Below are positions 1 to 5,020 of a DNA stretch of 5,020 nucleotides, in pieces (position 1 is the first letter of the stretch; the number at the start of each line of letters is the position of its first letter). Where the stretch lies: contig JAURBD010000109.1 of assembly GCA_030829155.1 (NCBI GenBank), forward strand, positions 1 through 5,020, in the 5' to 3' direction. Position numbers and translations under genes: made by a program. Source of the stretch: Flavobacteriaceae bacterium. Lineage in GTDB: Bacteria; Bacteroidota; Bacteroidia; Flavobacteriales; Flavobacteriaceae. Under the pieces are notes generated by a model. The model was not told where the DNA came from, made no database searches, and worked only from the letters and a program-made list of their open reading frames with translations.

Positions 1-545
1 AAAGGGCTTCCAAGTCTGGCAGCTATAAGTTCGTTTGGTTTTTTTCTGTCAAATACTACTATTGCATATGCTCCTATTACTTGTGATAATGCAATTTGTA
101 CTGCTTTACCAAGCTTTACTTTTTCTTTTTTTTGAACGTCTTCAATAAGATTGACCAAAACCTCGGTGTCAGTATCCGAATTAAAATGGTAACCCCTATG
201 AATCAACTCTTCTTTTAATGATGCATAATTTTCAATGATCCCGTTGTGAACCACAACCAAATCTTTGGAATTTGAATTTTGAGGATGTGAATTTACATCA
301 TTGGGGATACCGTGGGTTGCCCATCGTGTATGACCAATTCCAACCTGAGCAGTAATAGGTAGACGCATCTCAAGCTTAGCTTCAAGGTCACTTACTTTAC
401 CTGTTGTTTTAATTGTGTGTAATTCGCTGCCGTCGTAAAGAGAAATCCCTGTACTGTCATAGCCTCGGTATTCTAATCTTTTTAAGCCTTTGATAATAAT
501 TGGGGAGGCCTGTTGTTGGCCGATATAAGCAACTATTCCACACAT
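1..545 (-). CDS. glmS: Glutamine--fructose-6-phosphate aminotransferase (isomerizing), N-terminal part, cut by the window edge
   Basis: This cytoplasmic enzyme converts fructose-6-phosphate and glutamine to glucosamine-6-phosphate, the first committed step towards UDP-GlcNAc for peptidoglycan and LPS. About 181 codons are visible: the class II glutamine amidotransferase domain. The two sugar isomerase (SIS) domains lie beyond the left edge; the family is usually about 600-615 residues. The protein begins MCGIVAYIG, so Cys2 becomes the N-terminal nucleophile after Met removal, which fixes the start at 545. Other visible landmarks are LEYRGYDS (24-31), HTRWATHG (72-79, with the glutamine-binding Arg74), HNGIIEN (100-106, oxyanion-hole Asn101-Gly102) and SDTDTEVL (123-130, with Asp126). 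Position 6 is Ala where Gly is common, and position 32 is Thr where Ala is common (DSTG); neither is a catalytic residue. The gene follows the DUF4270 gene by 12 bp on the same strand, so co-transcription is likely. No glmS ribozyme or Shine-Dalgarno sequence is apparent upstream. Confidence 0.97.
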   Translation of the reverse strand, partial: MCGIVAYIGQQQASPIIIKGLKRLEYRGYDSTGISLYDGSELHTIKTTGKVSDLEAKLEMRLPITAQVGIGHTRWATHGIPNDVNSHPQNSNSKDLVVVHNGIIENYASLKEELIHRGYHFNSDTDTEVLVNLIEDVQKKEKVKLGKAVQIALSQVIGAYAIVVFDRKKPNELIAARLGSP

Positions 546-557
546 AAATGGTGTTCT

Positions 558-2402
558 TTAGTTTGAAAAATCAGTGTAAATTAACTCCAATTCTAATTTA
601 AGATCTTCTAAGCCTTCTGCTGGATGAGAACCTATCAAAACTGAGCTCAATGGATTTAAAACAGAAGTTGTAGGATATAAAATCTCTTTGCTTTCATCCA
701 TAGATCGAGCCTTTATAGTACTGTAATCATTAATGTTTGCTGCAACAACCAAACCTAAAACTATGTTGGTAGAATCTTTTCGTAAGAGGTTGTTAATGTG
801 TTGTGTTATTCTAAATTTATAACGATATGGTGTCCCGTCATCTTTATATTCAAGTATCCCCCCGTGATTAATTTTTCCAGCATTCGTTTTTGTGACATCC
901 GAAGTTAAGTCAGAAAAGTAATCTAATAATGGAGCCGTATCTCTTTTGTTGTATAAATACAATCGATTTGCAATTGGATTTTCAGGTGTCCAGTTACTTA
1001 CAGATGCTGGATCGACGTAAAACACTAAATTTGCTTCATTGACCAGCCAGTTATTTTCACGAAGTTTTTGAAGTTTAGCATCTGCAGAACCATCAGAGTG
1101 TTTCCCAAATAATTCAATAGATGAAATAAGTCCTATTCCTCCTTTAGAAAAAATTTTACCCGAGCCTTCAGTTTGATTAATAGCTTGGGTTATCTCAGGA
1201 TTAAATTCAGAATTTTCTAAATGATTAATTGTTATACTTGGGGTTAAGATAAAATTACGCTCAACTTTATCTATAGAAAAATCCGAATTGTCGTCTGGTG
1301 TACCATTATCATTATATTGATCGTATTCATAATTGACTAGAATATTGGCCTGTGCGAAATTGAGTAACATATAAAGGTCATCAGATGGGTTTTCCATACG
1401 AATGTATATTCCGCGCATGTATTCTTTAAACTGACTGGAGGATGACAAATAATCTGAGCCTTCAATATCGATGAAGCGACTTTGAAAAAAATTTGTATCC
1501 AAAGGTATTCGAATACGAGGTGAGCGCCTGGTTTCAACCTGTGTAGTCTCGTCAATATCCGTTTCGGGATCGTCTTCTTTATAGTTTATTCGTAATTCAT
1601 TAAAATCCAGCTGATAAGTGTCGTCATACAAGATTTCCCCTACAAAACCTTCTTCATAAAAATCGCGAGAAGTAAAATACGATTGAAAAGATTCAAAATT
1701 TTCTTCGGGGTTTAATGTATTTAGGAAGTATGTAAGTTCTTCTACCTTTAAATTAAACGTTGCGTTTTTGTTTCCAAAAATAGAATCAACATCATATTCC
1801 CTATTTTCTGTTTGATAGCCTGAATTATCGGTGTCTTCAGAATCAAGAATTCCATCACCATCAGAATCTTGACTGAGCGGGTTTGTACCATTTTGAGTTT
1901 CTACAGAATCTGTTATGCCGTCTCCATCACTATCGCTCGTTATAGAAAATGGATCTGCATCCAAACTATCGATTACACCGTCACCATCTTGGTCTCGAAC
2001 GTTGTTAAGAAATGGTATTTCCAAATAAGCTGAGGTTACTTGTTCATTTTCTGGTATTGCATATACGTTATTTTCATCTCCTAATTCGTCTTTTGAAGTA
2101 TACAACCCAAAGAAATTAGTGGGAGGTAAACTGAGTTGAGAAACAATGTAAGCAGATGACCTCCCCACATTTGGAACGTCAATTGTTCCTAATTGTTGAA
2201 TGGGTAAGCCATTTGTTTGAATATCAGTAAGAGATTCTTTTTGATAAGAAAAAACGGGTAGTTTAATCTTGTCTGTTTCAAAGGCATTTGTAGAAATTAA
2301 ATCATATCCTACTGTATTAAAATCTTTGTTACAAGAAAGAAAAATAATCGAAAGTAAGAGAAAGAAAAAATCATTCCTCAGTTTGGATACCTTAAGTTTC
2401 AT
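558..2402 (-). CDS. DUF4270 family lipoprotein with internal thrombospondin type 3-like acidic repeats
   Basis: This is a 614-residue envelope lipoprotein of unknown function. Residues 1-23 form a signal peptide: a basic start, a hydrophobic stretch FFFLLLSIIFL, then FLSC with Cys24 as the lipidated residue. The mature N-terminus CNKDFNTVGYDLI is the usual opening of DUF4270 proteins, and the C-terminus (ending with strands LKLELELIYTDF) also fits the family, which is largely restricted to Bacteroidota. Between a strand-like YLEIPF (126-131) and YDVDSIFG lies an acidic block at 137-192. It holds three D-x-D-G-D-G-x-x-D-S repeats that resemble calcium-binding thrombospondin type 3 repeats. The rest appears rich in beta strands with no catalytic motif I recognise. 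The start at 2402 places the signal peptide correctly; it lies 6 bp after the upstream glycogen synthase-like gene and 12 bp before glmS. An envelope role is inferred from the lipid anchor and the link to glmS. Family assignment is from memory of its hallmark N-terminus. Confidence 0.88.
   Translation of the reverse strand: MKLKVSKLRNDFFFLLLSIIFLSCNKDFNTVGYDLISTNAFETDKIKLPVFSYQKESLTDIQTNGLPIQQLGTIDVPNVGRSSAYIVSQLSLPPTNFFGLYTSKDELGDENNVYAIPENEQVTSAYLEIPFLNNVRDQDGDGVIDSLDADPFSITSDSDGDGITDSVETQNGTNPLSQDSDGDGILDSEDTDNSGYQTENREYDVDSIFGNKNATFNLKVEELTYFLNTLNPEENFESFQSYFTSRDFYEEGFVGEILYDDTYQLDFNELRINYKEDDPETDIDETTQVETRRSPRIRIPLDTNFFQSRFIDIEGSDYLSSSSQFKEYMRGIYIRMENPSDDLYMLLNFAQANILVNYEYDQYNDNGTPDDNSDFSIDKVERNFILTPSITINHLENSEFNPEITQAINQTEGSGKIFSKGGIGLISSIELFGKHSDGSADAKLQKLRENNWLVNEANLVFYVDPASVSNWTPENPIANRLYLYNKRDTAPLLDYFSDLTSDVTKTNAGKINHGGILEYKDDGTPYRYKFRITQHINNLLRKDSTNIVLGLVVAANINDYSTIKARSMDESKEILYPTTSVLNPLSSVLIGSHPAEGLEDLKLELELIYTDFSN
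1827..1994 (-). other. Acidic calcium-binding-type repeat block (three TSP3-like repeats) within the DUF4270 protein
   Basis: Codons 137-192 of the DUF4270 gene encode three regularly spaced repeats: DQDGDGVIDSLD (137-148), DSDGDGITDSVE (157-168) and DSDGDGILDSED (179-190). The linkers contain Pro, as in ADPFSITS and NGTNPLSQ. The DxDxDGxxD pattern is the known calcium-coordinating loop of thrombospondin type 3 and EF-hand-like repeats in secreted bacterial proteins. Calcium binding here is inferred. The repeats differ from one another in sequence, so this is a protein-level repeat and not a recent tandem DNA expansion. Confidence 0.85.
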
Positions 2403-2408
2403 GGGGGT

Positions 2409-3212
2409 TTAAATAATTTTATTATTAAAAAAATCTACATAGGCATTTTCCTTTAAGCTGTCCTCGTATGTTAAGACAGGAATTTTTTTAGTTCCGATAT
2501 TTGACAAAATACTTTCAGAAATTGACTCTCCTGAAAGAACAACTCCGTCTGAAAAATTAACCGCTAGGGCGATTAAATTTTCATAGGTTGATTTCTTTAA
2601 TGGACTTCTTTCTGCTTCGCCAACATTATCGAATGCAACTTTGTTTTCAAAATCTGAAGAAATTTCACCTTCAAAATCCTTTGGATAAATTGATGTAATG
2701 ATTTTACTGGTTTCAAAAATGGGGTCTTCTGCAAAATAGGTTTTCATATATAATGGGAACAATGAAGTAAACCATCCGTGAAGATGAATGATATCAGGAG
2801 ACCAGTTTAATTTCTTAACCGTTTCGATAACTCCTTTGGTGAAAAAAATCATTCGCTCGTCGTTATCAGAAAATAAATTTCCACCTTCGTCCTTGAGCAT
2901 CGCCTTTCTTTTGAAATATTCTTCGTTATCTATAAAATAAACTTGCATCCGTTCTTTGGGGATAGAAGCAACTTTTATGATCAGGGGCATATCCATGTCG
3001 TTGATAACCATGTTCATCCCTGATAATCGAATAACTTCGTGCAACTGATGCCTCCGTTCGTTTATCATCCCATAGCGGGGCATAAATATTCTTATTTGAC
3101 CACCAGCATCATTGATAGTTTTTGGGATTTGGAAGGAATTAACTGCCTGATCTGTCTGAGGTAAATATGGAGTAACCTCAGAAGAAATTATTAAAACTTT
3201 CTTGTTTTGCAT
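2409..3212 (-). CDS. Short glycogen/starch synthase-like protein (GT5 N-terminal domain only), probably not a canonical glycogen synthase
   Basis: This 267-residue cytoplasmic protein resembles the N-terminal Rossmann domain of GT5 glycogen/starch synthases. Family signatures are KVLIISSEVTPY (5-16), GGQIRIFMPRYG (37-48), DNDERMIFFTKGVIE (116-130) and SPDIIHLHGWFTSLFP (138-153). Full-length GlgA has about 470-480 residues, and the C-terminal GT1-type domain with its catalytic Glu and ADP-sugar contacts is absent. Within the N-domain, the KTGGL glucosyl-donor motif expected after the first strand reads PQTDQAVN (18-25). The usual HDWH is HLHGW, and the T-x-H-N region reads SIYPKDFEG. ADP-glucose transfer therefore looks unlikely, although homology is clear. 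From memory, proteins of this short type are annotated as glycogen synthase in many flavobacteria, so this is probably a stable form and not a fresh truncation. Position 3212 is the first ATG after an in-frame stop at 3222-3224. It is the first gene of the leftward cluster and lies 6 bp before the DUF4270 gene. Confidence 0.87.
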   Translation of the reverse strand: MQNKKVLIISSEVTPYLPQTDQAVNSFQIPKTINDAGGQIRIFMPRYGMINERRHQLHEVIRLSGMNMVINDMDMPLIIKVASIPKERMQVYFIDNEEYFKRKAMLKDEGGNLFSDNDERMIFFTKGVIETVKKLNWSPDIIHLHGWFTSLFPLYMKTYFAEDPIFETSKIITSIYPKDFEGEISSDFENKVAFDNVGEAERSPLKKSTYENLIALAVNFSDGVVLSGESISESILSNIGTKKIPVLTYEDSLKENAYVDFFNNKII

Positions 3213-3247
3213 AAAACGATTTTAGCTTTCCATTATAGAAAGTTTAG

Positions 3248-3255
3248 CAAAATTA
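3248..3255 (-). promoter_or_regulatory. Candidate -7 promoter box for the leftward cluster
   Basis: The minus strand reads TAATTTTG, an exact match to the Bacteroidota sigma-ABfr -7 consensus TAnnTTTG. It ends 35 bp before the ATG at 3212, giving an expected leader of roughly 30 nt. No clear -33 TTG is present at the expected distance, so recognition would rest mainly on the -7 box. The site fits one promoter driving the glycogen synthase-like gene, the DUF4270 gene and glmS. Confidence 0.5.
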
Positions 3256-3286
3256 CAAAAATTCTTCCGTTCATTAGAAAAAACAG

Positions 3287-3294
3287 TACTTTTA
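3287..3294 (+). promoter_or_regulatory. Weak candidate -7 promoter box for panC
   Basis: The plus strand reads TACTTTTA, matching TAnnTTTG at all fixed positions except the last. It ends 20 bp before the panC ATG. No -33 TTG is seen at the expected distance upstream. This is the best rightward match in the intergenic region, but a single-mismatch hit in AT-rich DNA is weak evidence. Confidence 0.25.
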
Positions 3295-3314
3295 GCACGT
3301 TAATCTTTTCGTAA

Positions 3315-4151
3315 ATGAAGGTTTTTTACCACAAAAATGAACTTAAGGCGTCAAAAAATAAGATTCTAGCAAAATCTACCGGTTTAGTGCCAACAATGGG
3401 AGCCCTTCATGAAGGTCATATAATGCTCGTAAAAAAAGCACTTGAAGATAATGAACTTGTATTAGTTTCAATTTTTGTGAACCCAACACAATTTGATAGT
3501 CCTAACGATCTAGAAAATTACCCAAAAACACTTGAGTCCGATCTTCAAAAACTTGAAAAGTTAAAAGGTAAAATATGGGTGTATGCACCCAGTGCTTCTG
3601 ATCTATATTTAGAATCCATAAAAGCAAAACCCTTTAATTTTGGTTCTCTTGAATCAACTATGGAAGGAGCAAATAGAAAAGGGCATTTTCAAGGTGTTGC
3701 AACAATTGTGCAGAAACTTTTTGAAGTACTTGAGCCTACTTCAGCATATTTTGGAGAAAAAGATTTTCAACAATTAAAAATTGTGACTGCTTTAGTAGAA
3801 AAAGAAAAAATTCCAGTTAAAATAATTCCTTGTCCGATTATTCGACATTCTGATGGATTGGCAATGAGTTCGAGAAATAAACTCTTGAACCCAAAACATC
3901 GTGCGATGGCTCCTATAATATATCAGACGCTTCAAAAAGCACTGGCTCTCAAAGAAAAATACAGCCCCGCTCAAATTGAATCATGGATCATAGATTTTTT
4001 TCAACTCCATCCAGAATTTGAATTGGAATATTTTACAATCGCAGACACTGAGTCACTTCAAAAAACAAGTGTGCTAAATGGCACAAAAAACAGAGCTTTT
4101 ATAGCAGTCAAATTAGGTAATATCCGTTTAATTGACAATATTAAATTTTAA
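3315..4151 (+). CDS. panC: Pantoate--beta-alanine ligase (pantothenate synthetase)
   Basis: This cytoplasmic enzyme performs the ATP-dependent condensation of pantoate with beta-alanine to give pantothenate (vitamin B5), the precursor of coenzyme A, through a pantoyl-adenylate intermediate. At 278 residues it matches the family (E. coli PanC is 283). Visible motifs in order are PTMGALHEGH (26-35), the HIGH-like nucleotide-binding signature with His32 and His35; SIFVNPTQF (52-60), which lines the pantoate site; EGANRKGHFQGVATIV (117-132); YFGEKDFQQL (145-154), with ATP-binding Lys149; and DGLAMSSRN (180-188), the KMSKS-like loop. All expected catalytic residues are present. A stop codon at 3312-3314 lies immediately upstream in frame, so the ATG at 3315 is the first possible start. 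It is the first gene of the rightward cluster, with panD, which supplies its beta-alanine, beginning 12 bp after its stop. Confidence 0.98.
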   Translation: MKVFYHKNELKASKNKILAKSTGLVPTMGALHEGHIMLVKKALEDNELVLVSIFVNPTQFDSPNDLENYPKTLESDLQKLEKLKGKIWVYAPSASDLYLESIKAKPFNFGSLESTMEGANRKGHFQGVATIVQKLFEVLEPTSAYFGEKDFQQLKIVTALVEKEKIPVKIIPCPIIRHSDGLAMSSRNKLLNPKHRAMAPIIYQTLQKALALKEKYSPAQIESWIIDFFQLHPEFELEYFTIADTESLQKTSVLNGTKNRAFIAVKLGNIRLIDNIKF

Positions 4152-4159
4152 TATCTTTG
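4132..4159 (+). promoter_or_regulatory. Candidate promoter for panD overlapping the end of panC
   Basis: A TTG at 4132-4134 is followed after 17 bp by TATCTTTG at 4152-4159. This is an exact match to the Bacteroidota TAnnTTTG box, with a spacing reported for Flavobacterium promoters. The box ends four bases before the panD ATG, so transcription from it would begin at or next to the start codon. It could give panD and the downstream membrane-protein gene expression independent of the panC promoter. Confidence 0.45.
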
Positions 4160-4163
4160 CGCA

Positions 4164-4514
4164 ATGCAAATAGAAATCTTAAAATCTAAAATTCATAGAG
4201 TAACTGTAACTGGTGCTGACCTGAATTACATTGGAAGTATTACAATTGACAGTTCACTCATTGAAGCTGCAAATCTCGTCCCAGGAGAAAAAGTACAAAT
4301 TGTAAACATCAATAATGGTGAACGCCTTGAAACCTATGTGATAGAGGGTAAAAAAAATATGGGTGAAATTACTTTAAATGGCCCAGCAGCTCGAAAAGTT
4401 CAAAAAGGGGATGTTATAATTATCATAAGCTACTGTCTCGTCGCTTTCAAAAAAGCAAAAGAGTACAATCCAATACTCTTATTTCCAAACGAAAAAACCA
4501 ACTTATTGCAGTAG
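4164..4514 (+). CDS. panD: Aspartate 1-decarboxylase (pyruvoyl-dependent), proenzyme
   Basis: This enzyme decarboxylates L-aspartate to beta-alanine, the co-substrate of PanC, in pantothenate synthesis. The 116-residue proenzyme is expected to self-cleave between Gly24 and Ser25 (motif YIGSITID, 22-29), turning Ser25 into the catalytic pyruvoyl group of the alpha chain. Other family residues align without gaps to the E. coli numbering: Lys9, His11-Arg12, Arg54, Tyr58 (in ETYVIEG) and Asn72-Gly73 followed by PAA. The segment GDVIIIISY near residue 90 is the usual late core strand. Length is normal for the family (about 115-127). An in-frame stop at 4149-4151 (that of panC) leaves ATG 4164 as the first start. 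It sits between panC and the membrane-protein gene and may have its own promoter. E. coli PanD maturation needs PanZ; no such gene is visible here. Confidence 0.98.
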   Translation: MQIEILKSKIHRVTVTGADLNYIGSITIDSSLIEAANLVPGEKVQIVNINNGERLETYVIEGKKNMGEITLNGPAARKVQKGDVIIIISYCLVAFKKAKEYNPILLFPNEKTNLLQ

Positions 4515-4516
4515 TA

Positions 4517-5020
4517 TTGAAAAAACAAAAACTTATAAAATTTTTCAAAATCTTTTTCCCGTTACTAATTGGGGTTCTTTTCATTTATCTTTCAATCAAA
4601 GACACAACTGCATCAGATCGGGAAACAATCTATCAAGCAGTAAAAAATGCTGATTATCGTTTTGTTTTTTTATCTCTTTGTTTAGGTATAATCAGTCACT
4701 TATCAAGAGCGTATCGGTGGAATTTTATGTTACACCCAATGGGTTATCGGCCAAGGCTGATCAATAATATTTTAGCTATTTTCATTACCTATATTGCTAA
4801 TCTTGGTGTCCCAAGATCTGGGGAGTTTTTTAGAGCCACAGTTATGAAAACCTATGAAGATATTCCCTTTGAAAAAAGTTTTGGTACTGTAATCGCGGAA
4901 AGAATGGTAGACCTTATCATGTTATTTATTGTTATCGGTATTGCCTTATTACTTCAATTTGAATTTATTGTATCGTTCTTAGAAAAGCAATATTTTAATC
5001 CAACTACTTTAATTTTTTCC
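4517..5020 (+). CDS. Lysylphosphatidylglycerol synthase transmembrane family (UPF0104/YbhN-like) protein, N-terminal part, cut by the window edge
   Basis: This is an inner-membrane protein of which 168 codons are visible; family members usually have about 300-340 residues. Predicted membrane segments lie near residues 9-27, 47-66, 82-97 and 133-154. Family hallmarks are NLGVPRSGEFFR (95-106) and AERMVDL (127-133). The family resembles the flippase-like membrane half of MprF, but the synthase domain is not expected in stand-alone members and no substrate can be assigned. The start is inferred to be TTG at 4517: it gives the basic opening KKQKLIKFFK ahead of the first membrane segment, while the first in-frame ATG (codon 71) would remove two segments. 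It begins two bases after the panD stop, indicating operonic expression and possible translational coupling. Any link with pantothenate synthesis is unproven. The family call is firm; the exact start is moderately sure. Confidence 0.9.
   Translation, partial: MKKQKLIKFFKIFFPLLIGVLFIYLSIKDTTASDRETIYQAVKNADYRFVFLSLCLGIISHLSRAYRWNFMLHPMGYRPRLINNILAIFITYIANLGVPRSGEFFRATVMKTYEDIPFEKSFGTVIAERMVDLIMLFIVIGIALLLQFEFIVSFLEKQYFNPTTLIFS

Larger units (their letters stand above)
3213..3314. promoter_or_regulatory. Divergent intergenic region between the leftward and rightward clusters
   Basis: These 102 bp are very AT-rich and contain the only obvious space for promoters of both clusters. They hold a good Bacteroidota-type -7 box reading leftward and a poorer one reading rightward. 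The hexamer TTTAGC occurs three times (3221-3226, 3243-3248, 3291-3296). A short inverted repeat spans 3224-3244 (AGCTTTC, 7-base loop, GAAAGTT, with one G-T pair). I see no riboswitch-like structure, small ORF or RNA gene. Confidence 0.6.

Noticed and set aside
1337..1555. 72-codon minus-strand open frame inside the DUF4270 gene
   Set aside because: It lies in another frame of a convincing gene. Its translation has no recognisable motif or domain-like composition, and it has no separate promoter or spacing that would suggest a gene.
2412..2426. Inverted repeat AATAAT-TTT-ATTATT at the end of the glycogen synthase-like gene, as a possible terminator
   Set aside because: It is made only of A and T, lies within coding sequence, has no GC stem, and is followed directly by the DUF4270 gene on the same strand. 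It is expected by chance in this base composition.
2409..3212. The short glycogen synthase-like gene as a frameshifted pseudogene whose C-terminal half follows in another frame
   Set aside because: The DNA downstream of its stop encodes the signal peptide and body of the DUF4270 protein. No GT1-domain remnant fits between the two genes, and the reading frame is clean throughout.
3792..3974. 60-codon minus-strand open frame opposite panC
   Set aside because: It is antisense to conserved panC coding sequence, and its translation (aromatic- and His-rich, ending in a Phe run) looks like a by-product of AT-rich codons.
1..5020. Mobile element, defence island, CRISPR array or phage region
   Set aside because: No transposase, integrase, nuclease or phage-like protein is present, and there are no terminal inverted repeats or regularly spaced repeats. 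All six genes belong to core or lineage-typical families in a compact, co-directional layout.

Overview
The window looks like ordinary chromosomal DNA from a member of the Bacteroidota, most likely family Flavobacteriaceae. The DNA is AT-rich, there are no obvious purine-rich Shine-Dalgarno sequences ahead of the starts, and two sites match the Bacteroidota promoter -7 box TAnnTTTG. A DUF4270 lipoprotein, a family known essentially from Bacteroidota, is also present. I see no transposase, integrase, phage gene, tRNA, rRNA, CRISPR array or attachment site.

The window holds two divergent gene clusters separated by a 102-bp intergenic region at 3213-3314. The leftward cluster (minus strand) reads: a short glycogen/starch synthase-like protein (3212-2409), a large DUF4270 lipoprotein with an internal block of acidic calcium-binding-type repeats (2402-558), and the N-terminal part of glucosamine-6-phosphate synthase GlmS (545 to beyond the left edge). 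The gaps are 6 and 12 bp, so the three are probably one transcription unit. GlmS makes glucosamine-6-phosphate for peptidoglycan and LPS. The lipoprotein is envelope-located. The glycosyltransferase-like protein has lost the landmarks of a working glycogen synthase. The cluster therefore looks more like an envelope module than a glycogen module.

The rightward cluster (plus strand) reads panC (3315-4151), panD (4164-4514) and a multi-pass membrane protein of the lysylphosphatidylglycerol synthase transmembrane family (4517 to beyond the right edge). PanD makes beta-alanine from aspartate, and PanC joins it to pantoate, giving pantothenate for coenzyme A. The membrane protein starts two bases after the panD stop, apparently at TTG.

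Most of the content is conserved housekeeping. The points worth a second look are the degenerate, half-length glycogen synthase homologue, the calcium-type repeat block inside the DUF4270 protein, the linkage of both to glmS, and a promoter so close to panD that its transcript could be leaderless. I did not find a convincing new defence, mobile or RNA-based system.
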